Source: Isoetes taiwanensis (Eukaryota > Streptophyta > Lycopodiopsida > Isoetales > Isoetaceae). From it: a stretch of DNA of 64,000 nucleotides. Positions 11,791 to 22,890 of this stretch are shown here, piece by piece. The stretch covers positions 8,894,448-8,958,447 of the forward strand of contig JAJEKV010000012.1 in NCBI GenBank assembly GCA_021234155.1. The letters are read 5' to 3'. A program made the translations under genes and the position numbers. The notes under the pieces were generated by a model. That model saw only the letters and a program-made list of their open reading frames with translations, was not told the origin of the DNA and made no database searches. Position 1 is the first letter of the stretch. Each line of letters opens with the position of its first letter.

Positions 11791-11800
11791 GTATATATAG
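11791..11800 (+). promoter_or_regulatory. TATA box of repeat copy A
   Basis: GTATATATAG sits downstream of the heat-shock element and upstream of AGGCACCTCATTC, as in an LTR promoter. Confidence 0.55.
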
Positions 11801-12159
11801 AGGCACCTCATTCTTCTCGAGAGATTCCAGTTCAACGCAAGTCTTGAGCCTTCTAGCTCAAGCCCTTATATGCTCTGTTGTATCAAGCATATCCATTTCC
11901 AGCATATTCCTCACATATTTTCTAGTATTTTCTCTTGTTTTTGTGCAGGTTCAAGATAGTTTGAACCGGCATCCCTTTATAGGTTCTAGTCTCATCTGAG
12001 CCTAAGTTAATTCTGTCTTCATCTATACCTATGATTTTGAAATATTGATTATGGTGATTTATGATTGGAGGTGCCTATGATTTTGAATTAAGAAATATAA
12101 GTTCGCCTAAGGTTTTGGAATATGAAATACAGGGACTCTCTACAATTTTAGGATATGAA

Positions 12160-12225
12160 ATACGGAGACTCGAACTCCTACCAAAATAATCCAATTTAAC
12201 CAATGCAACCAGCAAGCTAACTCGC
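12160..12225 (-). repeat. SINE-like tRNA-derived head (copy A)
   Basis: On the minus strand an A-box-like TTAGCTTGCTGG precedes a B-box-like GGAGTTCGAGTCTCC at pol III spacing. A better-preserved relative is at 22669-22738. Confidence 0.4.
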
Positions 12226-13204
12226 TTATTTTTTCTATTGAATCTATGTTTTTTTGTAATAACCTATTTAATTGTGTTAAGGGTATAGTCTATGGTCTCC
12301 AGGAGTGGTTATTTATGCATCCATATCAAATCCCCTTGTAACCCCCTATGATTGTGCTACATATTGCAGTATCACATCCTGTCAAGATGTGATGATAAAG
12401 GGATTTGAAATATTGTTATGAAGTGGCATGGGTTTACCATAGTTTACATATTGGGTAATGCAATAAGGAGCTTAGTTAGCTTGGGTTTGATAGGGTATCA
12501 TACCTTTTGGGGGCTAAAATGTATGGTAGCTGTAAAGTTTTGGCATGCACCAATATTCAACCCTCAATAGTTATAATACATATCACACAACATACGAATA
12601 CTACACATAATGCATCAATATTCAACCCTTAATAGTTATAATACATATCACACAACATACGAATACTACACATAATGCACGACATATCGACATATCGCAA
12701 ATGTCCCACTATGCACATCACAATATGGATTAACATTTAGTCTTGCATATGCAATCACATTTTATTTCAATTCCTTCCAATAAAACTGCCATGTGTATCG
12801 TGCCTCTCTCCTCAAGTCAAAATTCTAGGAAATAAAAACATAATAAAAACTTTGTCCATGTTCACTTCATTTTCAAGCATTTAAAGGCAAACAAAAACGA
12901 CGAGTTGATGTATATTTTTACTCTTGTTATGTGTAACATCTAAGAGATTTGAGTTCAGAATCCCATGACTTACGAGTGAAGGGATTAAGATCTGTAATCT
13001 CCAATTGCCTAGATAACAACCTCAAAGAAAATATATGTTTTTTGTATATCACACACGCTTATCTGAATCCCCATATGAATCAGTCAGTTTCTAGTTTATA
13101 TGGGAACCCCACGCATAAATAGAAGGGCTAATGCGAGGAACAACTTCTTCCTTTCCTTTTCAGTTGAAAAGGAAAGCTAACTTCAAAGTGGCAAATAATG
13201 TCCA

Positions 13205-13296
13205 GTGTGCCAAAATCATGTTTTATCTTCTACTAAACTCTTGTTCCTTAGTGTGCCAAAATCATGTTTTATCTTCTACTAAACTCTTGTTCCTTA
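13205..13296 (+). repeat. 46-bp unit, two tandem copies
   Basis: GTGTGCCAAAATCATG and the following 30 bp repeat exactly once (13205-13250, 13251-13296). Confidence 0.9.
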
Positions 13297-13484
13297 CCGT
13301 GCGATCCAGTATCAAATCTTTGAGTATTACACTCACTGTTAGTCAGGTGCCTACAAATATAATTCATGTGAAAGCTACTCTTGACACCATTCAATAAAAA
13401 GAAGACAATAAACAAGAAATTTTTGTAAGAACTATCGGAATTCATATTGTCCAATATGCTACCTGCGCACTCATCTACCATGAA

Positions 13485-14108
<624 letters not shown>

Positions 14109-14152
14109 ATCATTCGATATCGTCAATCTATCTTATCATTCGATATCGTCAT

Positions 14153-15976
14153 ATATATATCTTCAGGAGCTTGATCCCAATCTTCTTTTTACATATTAAT
14201 CAATATTTTTCCTGGAGTTCAATTGCTTGCATGCATGTAATTCACTTGTGTCAGTGTAGGATTTTCCATTTGTATTTTGTCTGCTTTATTCTCACATTTA
14301 AGCATTGATAAGACCATAAATACATCACATGATAGAATTTCTTCATATTGTTGTTGAACAGATATAAATAACTAGCATGGCCTGCATTCTGGCATATGGA
14401 TTCTCTCCTAACCTCGTGGACTTAGGTAAGCAAGCTTCTCAATTACAAGAAAGGATTCGAACAGATGCGACAGGAACATTGTCCATTGAAGTACCATTCA
14501 AGTAAATTTTATGCTCCAAACATCCCCAGCCAGAACTCTTGTTTGGAATCCGCAACATCAAGCTCTCCAACAAAATTTATACATCTGTATACCTAACTGC
14601 ATGCCATTTTTTTTGTTTCCAGCAGAAACAATTCGAATCTCTTAAAGTTCCCAAAAGTGGAACGACTAGATCCTCATCATGGAACTTGTAGGGGAATCAA
14701 ATGAAAAGGATAAGGAATCGAATGCAGGGGAATGTTACCAAATGATGCTCTCTCATATGCTTCCATAATGAATTTAACCCCCAAAAAGCAGACCCAGAAC
14801 TGAAAACGAATAAATCTTCACACTGCCGCAAAAAGAAAACCAATTCGATACTCTCCCAGGCCGGCATAACTTCCAATGCCACCTATCAACACGTTGGAAT
14901 TTCCATCTATTTCCCTGACCCTAGATCAAATCCAACAATTCTAATGCTCTCCACTTGAACAAATATCCTAGTTGGCTGCAACATGGATAGCTTTAAATTG
15001 CTTCAAAGTCTCAACTCATGTTTGTGCAAACGTGCCAAAAAAACCAAATTTAAATAATAGATTCTAAGTTCACTATCTCTATTTTGTTATTTCATGTTTT
15101 AGTTGCTTTCGAACAGATAAACGTTATTCCCTTGTTGAAACCAAAAGGTGCCACAATAATTATAGCATCAAATGTTGTACAATTGGTTGTTGAACATCTT
15201 AATATCCCCCACAATAGAACAAATAGAGTATTACCACAAAGCCAATGACTAAACCATCTGATGACGTATATTCGTTCTGTTCATCTCACACAGTATTGCC
15301 ACAAACCCAAGGATTAAACCATCCAGTGATGTATATTTCTTTGTTCATTTGAAACCCCTAGCATGTCTTCCAAGGTTTAAAACTTGTAAAATTGCGAGCT
15401 GACCGATGAAATAGAAAAAGAGCCGCCAACGCACTGTTGAGTGGGAGACGCAAAAGAGAACATGGGAGCACTATCCTAAACAGGAATATTCATCTGTCTC
15501 GACTATGCCATTCGACCTAACCTCAGGCCCTGACTCACCCTCCATGGACGCATTGGAATTGGGTTGTCATCCTCGCTTTGTCTACACCTGCTCGCGTTGG
15601 TGCTTTCTCGTAAGCTAAGGCCGAATAAGAGGTAATGCTCATCTAGTGGATTGGTATAGTTTTTATATCTGTTGATATTCTCCAATACATTACGTGTATT
15701 TTGAGGAGCCCAGAGCAACTGATGACTGCGGCCGATAGAATACATATCTTTCTGCGCAATGGACTCTCCAACCTAATGAAATGGGATCAGACCGCTGGGA
15801 ATCAGAGCATGACTAACTATTCGCAAAGGTCACACCATGCATGAGGTGTGCCAACAAAACACCGATGTTAGCTGCATCCGTTGAAATTTAAACCACGAAT
15901 GACGATATGGTGAAATTTTAAACCAACTCTAATATGGTTCATATTACGAATATTCAAAAAAAAAAAATGAAGGAAT
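14153..15976. other. Intergenic stretch, nothing recognised
   Basis: Only short open frames with no domain signature are present. An A-run at 15957-15967 lies just before repeat copy B. I see no RNA gene. Confidence 0.5.
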
Positions 15977-16059
15977 GATATTAACTTCAAACAGTCAAAT
16001 TATCTTAGTCCTTGTAAATGCTTAACAACAAGTCTTTTAGCTTTGGGACCAGTTGTTGC

Positions 16060-16170
16060 TATAGTAGCCGCATGAATCAGAACGGAGACTGGAATGGGAC
16101 CTTCTATTGCATCGGTTGACTGAGTATGTAATCCCATTTGTGGAATTTTTCAACAGCGCTAGGGGATAGT
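16060..16170 (-). pseudogene. nad5: Mitochondrial nad5-like fragment (copy B)
   Basis: Same sequence as in copy A ([13 protein letters not shown]), with one base change near its left end. It was therefore part of the unit before the unit was duplicated. Confidence 0.65.
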
Positions 16171-16379
16171 AAAATTACGAATAACAGTTGTGGCACAAGA
16201 TTTCATATCACAAAAACTGGAATAATGATTGGATGAGGCATGAACAAAAGGAGTTGGAAAGTCAAAATTTTAGACGATTTGTAGAATGAGTTACTAAGCT
16301 ACATCTTTAACTGAGCTACTGGTTTTTCTTGAAGATATTCTCTTGCATCTTCCTCATACACACAGCTATTTCTAGGAGA

Positions 16380-16397
16380 TTCTAGAACATTCACGAA
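16380..16397 (+). promoter_or_regulatory. Perfect four-unit heat-shock element (copy B)
   Basis: Identical TTCnnGAAnnTTCnnGAA arrangement, with the TATA box at about 16470. Confidence 0.75.
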
Positions 16398-16469
16398 CCT
16401 ATATGCATGTGCGACGCTTCACCATGTCTCATTCGTTAGAGTGCCGCAATGCTTACAGTTGTTCTAAGT

Positions 16470-16479
16470 GTATATATAG
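16470..16479 (+). promoter_or_regulatory. TATA box of repeat copy B
   Basis: GTATATATAGA about 73 bp after the heat-shock element, matching copy A. Confidence 0.55.
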
Positions 16480-17918
16480 AGGCACCTCATTCTTCTCGAG
16501 AGATTCCAGTTCAACGCAAGTCTTGAGCCTTCTAGCTCAAGCCCTTATATGCTCTGTTGTATCAAGTATATCCATTTCCAGCATATTTTTTGCATATTCC
16601 TCACATATTTTCTAGTATTTTCTCTTGTTTTTGTGCAGGTTCAAGATAGTTTGAACCGGCATCCCTTTATAGGTTCTAGTCTCATCTGAGCCTAAGTTAA
16701 TTCTCTCTTCATCTATCGTATTTTGCCATCATGGAGAAGGTTACAACTTTGCTACAACAGCTCCAGCAGCTTGTTCACGCATGCTAGCAGTAGCACTTGG
16801 ATAATAATGAGCTCAAGGAACGGGTAGTTTCTTGTAGATTAGCTTCTAGCTCTGCATTGATTATGGTTGGGGGTGCCTATGATTTTAAAATATTGATTAT
16901 GCTGATTTATGATTGGAGGTGCCTATGCTTTTGAATTATGAAATATAAGTTCGTCTAAGGTTTTGGAATATGAAATACAGGGACTCTCTACGATTTTAGG
17001 ATACGGAGACTCGAACTCCTACCAAAATAATCCAATTTAACCAATGCAACCAGCAAGCTAACTCGCTTATTTTTTCTATTGAATCTATGTTTTTTTGTAA
17101 TAACCTATTTAATTGTGTTAAGGGTAATGGTCTCCAGGAGTGGTTATTTATGCATGCATATCAAATCCCCTTGTAACCCCCTGTGATTGTGCTACATATT
17201 GCAGTATCACATCCTGTCAAGATGTGATGATAAAGGGATTAGAAATATTGTTATAAAGTGGCATGGGTTTACCATAGTTTACATATTGGGTAATGCAATA
17301 AGGAGCTTAGTTAGCTTGGGTTTGATAGGGTATCATACCTTTTTGGGGCTAAAATATATGGTAGCTGTAAAGTTTGGCATGCACCAATATTCAACCCTCA
17401 ATAGTTATAATACATATCACACAACATACGAATACTACACATAATGCACCAATATTCACCCCTCAATAGTTATAATACATATCACACAACATACGAATAC
17501 TACACATAATGCACGACATATCGCAAATGTCCCACTACGCACATCACAATATGCATTAACATTTAGTCTTGCATATGCAATCACATTTTATTTCAACTCC
17601 TTCCAATAAAAATGCCATGTGTATCGTGCCTCTCTCCTCAAGTCAAAATTCTAGTCTAGGAAATAAAAACATAATAAAAACTTTGTCCATGTTCACTTCA
17701 TTTACAAGCATTTAAAGGCAAACAAAAACGACGAGTTGATGTATATTTTTACTCTTGTTATGGGTAACATCTAAGAGATTTGAGTTCAGAATCCCATGAC
17801 TTACGAGTGAAGGGATTAAGATCTGTAATCTCCAATTGCCTAGATAACAACCTCAAAGAAAATATATGTTTTTTGTATATCACACAAGCTTATCTGAATC
17901 CCCATATGAATCAGTCAG

Positions 17919-18180
17919 GAGGCCCAAATAACAACCTGAAAGAACATATGTTTTCTATACCCAAATCACAACCCGAAAGAACATATATGTTTTCTATACC
18001 CAAATAACAACTTGAAAGAACATGTACGTATTCTATACCCAAATAACAACTTGAAACGACATACATGTTTTCTATATATTACACAAGCTTATCTACCTCC
18101 CCATATAAATCAATCAAACATATATGTTTTCTATATATCAAACAAGCTTATCTAGCTCCCTATATGAATCACCAGGAGGC
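17919..18180 (+). repeat. Tandem array of about 38-60-bp units at the end of copy B
   Basis: Units of the type CCCAAATAACAACCTGAAAG followed by AACATATATGTTTTCTATA recur at least five times, drifting into CACAAGCTTATCTACCTCCC units. AGGAGGCCCAA occurs at both ends (17917 and 18170). Confidence 0.75.
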
Positions 18181-18780
18181 CCAACCCAAGGTCTAGTTTC
18201 GAGAGAGAAGGACCCTTAGATGATGAACCTTTTCTTTTGGAAACATTGTGCTTTCTTTGATCTATAGTATTAGATTACAACACAGAAGGGAAGTAAAGGC
18301 GACAATAATTCAGAGAAAGAGACAAAGAAAAAGACAGGAAAGGACAATTGAAGAGCTGTGTCGACTGGGGCCGGAGTCAAGCGGGGTTCAAGGATTGGAC
18401 CAAAAAATCACAAGTCAAGTTGTCTAGAGAAGGGGCAACCAACATGGCAATCTAAAAGCAAGCATGAATTTGGAAGTTGCATGTAGAAAAATGGTAGAAT
18501 GTGGTCCTCAAAAGAGGAAGCACTTTTCAACACAGCCCTTTAGCAGTACCAAGGTCTTTCTACATGCTATAAATAAACAAATGTAGAAGTGGCAAATAAA
18601 TATGTGAAGAAATCTAACAAGCAGAAAGAGTACTGCCAAGCAAGTGTCCTTTCTGTGCCAAGCTTCAGTCTTGTTTTCCTTTTGACCCAAAACCATAAAC
18701 AAAAAAAAAAAAAAAGGGACACATCCTCAGGCCTGGTTTTACAGGGCAGATCCGACAGAAAAAGGCCATTCTTCGTAGAT
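18181..18780. other. Upstream region of the receptor kinase gene
   Basis: No gene is visible. It contains an A-run at 18700-18714 and probably the promoter and start of transcription of the downstream gene, but no clear TATA box could be assigned. Confidence 0.4.
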
Positions 18781-18849
18781 CCACCCCCTATGGATCAAGC
18801 AGCAGCTCGCTGAGCAACTGGGTCCTTCGATCTGCCACCGCATTTGAAG

Positions 18850-19290
18850 ATTTTTGTATGTTTCCTCGTTCTTTGCTTCATTTTTTATTTTTCGTTTCCA
18901 TCCTTGCTCTGTTTTAGCTTGTAGTTTCTTCGTTTCTAGCAGCTCATTCTTGGGTCTTTTCTTCCTTCTCATCATCACTCTTTCTTTTTTGCGAAACGGC
19001 CACATGATTCTGGGCTTTGAGTTCTGAAAATGTGGATTATCTGCAGATTCGTTTGCTTTTCTTCTCGTAATACGGAGATAAAACTAGAGGTCTGGCAGTT
19101 TTATTTAATTTTTATGCCGTAAAGCTTGGGGGCATGTCTGTTTCAAGCATTAGACAGGCGAAAAAAGCAGCTCAGATTAAGGATAAGGATGGTGTCAGTG
19201 GGATTCGATTTGTTTTCCCTTTTTCAAGTTTCCTAGGCTAGAACTTGTGTGTCTTTCTGCGCTAATCTGTTCTTCTTTTGAATGAAACAG
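18850..19290 (+). other. Probable 5' UTR intron of the BIR1-like gene
   Basis: A good acceptor (TTTTGAATGAAACAG, AG at 19289-19290) lies ten bases before the start codon, preceded by a T-rich tract. A candidate donor TTGTATGT is near 18855. The donor is a guess. Confidence 0.45.
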
Positions 19291-19300
19291 GGATTGAGCA

Positions 19301-21073
19301 ATGGCGCCGCTGTTGTTCATACTACATTTCTACATGCTTTTGGATCTTGGAAGGTCACAGAGCGATGTAGAATGTTTAAAAGAAGTGAAAGAATCGGTAA
19401 AAGAATCAGGGACATTTTTGCATTCGTGGAGATTTGAAAACAGAACATCTTCGGCACCGAATATCTGTGATTTTATAGGGGTTCAATGCCTGCATCCGAC
19501 GGAAATGAAGGTTTACAGCTTATCTTTATCAGGGGCAGGGCTGAGAGGAACGTTTCCAAGGGGGCTGGAAAAATGCAGCAGTCTTACAGGCTTAGATCTG
19601 TCGAGCAACTCTTTTTCAGGTCCTATTCCGTCTACGATTTGCAAGATTCTGCCCTATCTTGTAAAGCTCGATCTTTCTGATAACAACATATCAGGGTTTA
19701 TTCCGGAAGGTTTTGAAAGTTGCATATATCTAAACGAGCTTAAACTCCAACAGAATCAGCTTATCGGACCTATTCCAGGCCAGATCGGGCTGTTAAGCCG
19801 GCTAAAGATATTCAACGTAGCAAATAATCGATTATCTGGTGAGATACCTTATACTTTCAGGCAATCTGGCGAGGCAAAATTTGCAGCGTCGGAGTTTGAA
19901 GGGAATGAAGGGCTCTGTGGAGCTCCGCTGGATAAAAAATGCGATTCTTCAGGTAATAAGTCTACAAACACAGCACTTGTGGCAGGGGTTGCTGTGGGTG
20001 GAATAGTTTCAGTTCTTGCAGTTTCAAGCATTTGCATATGGATTATAATGCGGAAACCCAGAAAAATGAAATATGAGAGCAACTGGGCTAAGAAGATAAG
20101 GGCTCCTTCGACCATTACGGTGGCCATGTTCGATGCTCCACTTGTGAAAGTAAAGCTGTCAGATCTTATGGCTGCAACAAATAATTTTGCAGCTGAGAAT
20201 GTCCTTGCAACTGGACGCACAGGGGTTTTTTACAAAGCCACTCTCAGGGATGGATCTGCCCTTGCAATCAAAAGGCTCAAACGTTCTGCTAACTCTGAAC
20301 GACATTTCAGGTCAGAAATGGAAACCCTTGCTTCTGTTAGGCACCAAAACTTGGTCCCTCTTCTTGGCTACTGTATTGCTGGTTTAGAACGTCTTTTGAT
20401 TTATAAACACATGCCTAATGGAAGCCTCAAAAGGATCATTCACGAAGTTGATGCTTCTCAAAAACCTGACTGGGATAGGAGGCTAAAAATGGCCATTGGA
20501 GCTGCCAGAGGTTTATCATGGATGCACCATAGTTGCAATCCTAGACTTATTCACAGGAATATCAGTGCAAGTAGCATCTTGCTAGATGAAGATTTTGAAT
20601 CTAGAATTACTGATTTTGGACTTGCTAGGTTGATGAATCCTGTTGACACACATATCAGCACATTTGTGAGTGGAGATTTCGGCGAAGTGGGATATGTCGC
20701 GCCGGAATATGTGAGAACTTTGGTGGCCACTCCCAAGGGGGATGTGTATAGTTTTGGGGTTGTTCTTCTTGAGCTTGTCACAGGTCAGAAACCTGTGGAT
20801 ATTACAGTTGATGGAGAGTTCAAAGGCAATCTGGTTGAATGGATTGGAGGTCTCTTCAAAACTGGTCATGTTTATGCTGCCATTGACAAGCTTCTTTTGA
20901 ACAAAGGACATGATGCCGAACTGATGCAGTTTCTTAAGGTGGCATGTACCTGCGTGCTCTCTTGTCCAAAGGAAAGGCCTTCTATGTATGAAGTGTACCA
21001 GCTACTGCAAGCTATTGCACAGAGACAACCTCCCTCTGCTCCACAGGAACCTGTTAAATCCACCAGTGACTAA
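19301..21073 (+). CDS. BIR1-like: BIR1-type LRR receptor-like kinase, intact
   Basis: A 590-residue single-exon protein with the full layout of the BIR (BAK1-interacting receptor-like kinase) family. A signal peptide (about 1-20) is followed by an N-terminal cap with Cys (DVECLKEVKES...NICDFIGVQC), five LRRs (about 71-185), a Cys pair (GLCGAPLDKKC), a transmembrane helix (about 225-249) and a kinase domain (about 300-575). LSDLMAATNNF, ATGRTGVFYKA, HRNISASSILL, DFGLARLMNP, GYVAPEY and GDVYSFGVVLLELVTGQ fit Arabidopsis BIR1 (At5g48380) better than BIR2/BIR3. Lys324 (AIK) and DFG (438-440) are present, but HRD is HRN (418-420) and the Gly loop is degenerate, so catalysis is doubtful. BIR proteins sit at the plasma membrane and restrain BAK1-dependent immunity. 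It is the only intact host gene here. The start follows the 5' UTR intron acceptor. Confidence 0.92.
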   Translation: MAPLLFILHFYMLLDLGRSQSDVECLKEVKESVKESGTFLHSWRFENRTSSAPNICDFIGVQCLHPTEMKVYSLSLSGAGLRGTFPRGLEKCSSLTGLDLSSNSFSGPIPSTICKILPYLVKLDLSDNNISGFIPEGFESCIYLNELKLQQNQLIGPIPGQIGLLSRLKIFNVANNRLSGEIPYTFRQSGEAKFAASEFEGNEGLCGAPLDKKCDSSGNKSTNTALVAGVAVGGIVSVLAVSSICIWIIMRKPRKMKYESNWAKKIRAPSTITVAMFDAPLVKVKLSDLMAATNNFAAENVLATGRTGVFYKATLRDGSALAIKRLKRSANSERHFRSEMETLASVRHQNLVPLLGYCIAGLERLLIYKHMPNGSLKRIIHEVDASQKPDWDRRLKMAIGAARGLSWMHHSCNPRLIHRNISASSILLDEDFESRITDFGLARLMNPVDTHISTFVSGDFGEVGYVAPEYVRTLVATPKGDVYSFGVVLLELVTGQKPVDITVDGEFKGNLVEWIGGLFKTGHVYAAIDKLLLNKGHDAELMQFLKVACTCVLSCPKERPSMYEVYQLLQAIAQRQPPSAPQEPVKSTSD

Positions 21074-21820
21074 ACTGACTACTCTCTGAACACTTGAACC
21101 CCCTTCAGTGCTCTGTGCATGGATAGTTATGGCTTTGCCTTCTGATGATTCCATTCCTTGCCTCTTTTCTAACAACCTGATTTGCATTGCCTTGTGCCTT
21201 TCCACCTTGAATAGGATTTGAATTCCTCCAAGGGCATTATTGCACTTGCTTTGCTTATCCTTCTAACAGCTTTCAACAGTTTCAGCTTGTAAAATTGCCT
21301 TTCCGTCCACATTTTGGACGGATATGGTTACGGATTAAATATCTTTATGGCTTTATGCATGCGAAAATGTGCTCTTGATACTTATCTTTGTTTTTCTTGG
21401 AAATCTTACCATTTTCAATTATTTCTGAAAGTGATTGTGACATTGTACATTAACCATAGACTCATACAATGTTATTCAATGTCATAAGGAATTTTATATT
21501 GAGGCATTCAGCATTCCTAAGAAATGACAATTTGGCAGGACGAAAGCAACTCCTATCCAACTCTTTCCACCCCTACTCATTTCTAGGAGATTAGGGGATC
21601 TAAATAATCCTCTCCAAAATGTTGTTCCATGCACCAACACAAAGGACCACATTTGGAATCATAGTTACTATGCATCTAACTTTTACCTATGGATGCTTTC
21701 GCAGAGAGTAATGGACCATGCTCTATGATGAGACATGGCAAGGATGATGGATGGACTAGAAGTAGAGGAAGATCAATTGTTTTGCAAGATTTACACATTC
21801 ATGAGTTGCCAGTCCTCGTG
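21074..21820. other. 3' flank of the receptor kinase gene
   Basis: Probable 3' UTR for the first few hundred bases; no canonical AATAAA was identified. The rest shows no recognisable gene. Confidence 0.4.
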
Positions 21821-21821
21821 A

Positions 21822-21905
21822 AGGAATAGAATAGAATAGATCTTTTAACGTCCACAAAGACCAATAGGCCATAGGACCCATACAATGGGCTAGAAGGATC
21901 AAATA
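21822..21905 (-). mobile_element. LINE 3' end with (CTATT)n tail, minus strand
   Basis: On the minus strand the text reads GGGTCCTATGGCCTATTGG, TCTTTGTGGACGTTAAAAGA, then TCTATTCTATTCTATTCC. It parallels the 3' end at 13937-13973 (GGGTCCCATAGGCCAATTGG, TCTCCGTGGACAATAAAA) with a different tail unit. The extent to the right is not clear. Confidence 0.65.
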
Positions 21906-22291
21906 ACCTCAATCACTCATCAAGAAGGTAGACTAGCAAATAGAAACTAATTCGCAACGTTATAAAGCTCATAGGGTGGGTGCCCATTAGTTGTGCGCTT
22001 AAGTACATAATTGAAATGGAAGCCACATAAGCATCTTATGCCCAACGAGATGGGAAGCATTGTCACATGCCAAGTCTGTAATGCCACCTCAAAATTACTG
22101 GTATCACTAAGGTTGAGGTGCAGATTTACTAGAACAAGATTGAAACTTATATCAAAATCTTTATTGTTACAAGAAATTTATCGCGGCGGCCTTCTTTATC
22201 GAGTTTGTGCTAGTTGAAAATGATATGAACGACCAACTTGTTGTCCATTCGTCAAACTTGCTGTTCAATCGAAACTGTTGTCAAGAAGGTA

Positions 22292-22357
22292 TCGAGTGCG
22301 TGCTACATATTCTAAACGAGGTGCTCGAGTGCGTGCTACATATTCTAAACGAGGTAC
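22292..22357 (+). repeat. 33-bp unit, two tandem copies
   Basis: TCGAGTGCGTGCTACATATT and the rest of the unit occur twice in a row. Confidence 0.85.
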
Positions 22358-22385
22358 TCCTGGACTACCACAGTCGTCGGATTCG

Positions 22386-22473
22386 TCGATCCTACGACCC
22401 AGATCGTATGTTGGGGCCTCTGGGCACCTCGATCCTACGACCCAGATCGTATGTTGGGGCCTTTGGGCACCTC
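22386..22473 (+). repeat. 43-bp unit, two tandem copies
   Basis: TCGATCCTACGACCCAGATC through GGGCACC is repeated with a single change (CTCTGG/CTTTGG). Confidence 0.85.
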
Positions 22474-22494
22474 TCATTTTGCTTATAGTCATTT

Positions 22495-22890
22495 ATGATT
22501 GGAGGCGCCTGTGATTTTGAAATATGGAATACGATTTCGCCTAAGATTTTGATAGAACATCGAAGGCGCCTGTGATTTTGAAATATGGAATACGATTTCG
22601 CCTAAGATTTTGATAGAACATCGAATCTCTATATGCTTTGCCTAAGATTTTAGAATATGAAACACGGGGGCTCGAACCTCTACCAAAATAACTCAATGTT
22701 CTTATAAGACTATTTTAACCAATGTACCTAGTGAGCTAATGTGATTATTTTTTTACCTTGAATCTATATTTTTTTTTATAATAACCCATTCAATTGATTT
22801 AGGGACATATGGTCTATGGTTTCAGGAATTGTTATTTTTACATCCATATCAAATCCCCCTGGAACCCCCTGTTATTTTGCTACATATTAA
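22495..22890 (+). repeat. Diverged third copy of the long repeat, 3' portion
   Basis: The order GATTGGAGGCGCCTGTGATT, CTCGAACCTCTACCAAAATA, AATAACCCATTCAATTG, GGTCTATGGTTTCAGG, ATATCAAATCCCCCTGGAAC matches 12060-12365 in copy A with many differences. An internal 61-bp unit (from 22503 and 22564) is duplicated in tandem. Confidence 0.65.
22669..22738 (-). repeat. SINE-like tRNA head with A and B boxes
   Basis: Minus strand: TAGCTCACTAGG (22727-22738) resembles a pol III A box and GGTTCGAGCC (22669-22678) is a perfect B box. The spacing of about 48 bp is slightly long. Copies A and B hold the same segment. A tRNA gene is unlikely because no cloverleaf closes. Confidence 0.45.

Larger units (their letters stand above)
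11298..13087 (+). repeat. Long direct repeat, copy A (LTR-like, heat-shock element)
   Basis: This 1.79-kb segment recurs at 15977-17918 with high identity. Both copies begin GATATTAACTTCAAACAG and share sequence up to GAATCAGTCAG. Inside are a nad5-like piece, a perfect heat-shock element, a TATA box and a tRNA-like SINE head. The unit behaves like an LTR plus leader of a retroelement, but it lacks TG...CA termini and no flanking target duplication was found. A segmental duplication is the alternative. Copy A lacks about 160 bp that copy B has near 16710-16870. Confidence 0.75.
15977..17918 (+). repeat. Long direct repeat, copy B (LTR-like, heat-shock element)
   Basis: This is the second copy of the repeat at 11298-13087. 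It includes about 160 bp absent from copy A (16710-16870), which opens with ATGGAGAAGGTTACAAC and reads MEKVTTLLQQLQQL before a stop, reminiscent of the start of a gag-like ORF. It lies upstream of, and in the same orientation as, the BIR1-like gene. Confidence 0.75.
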
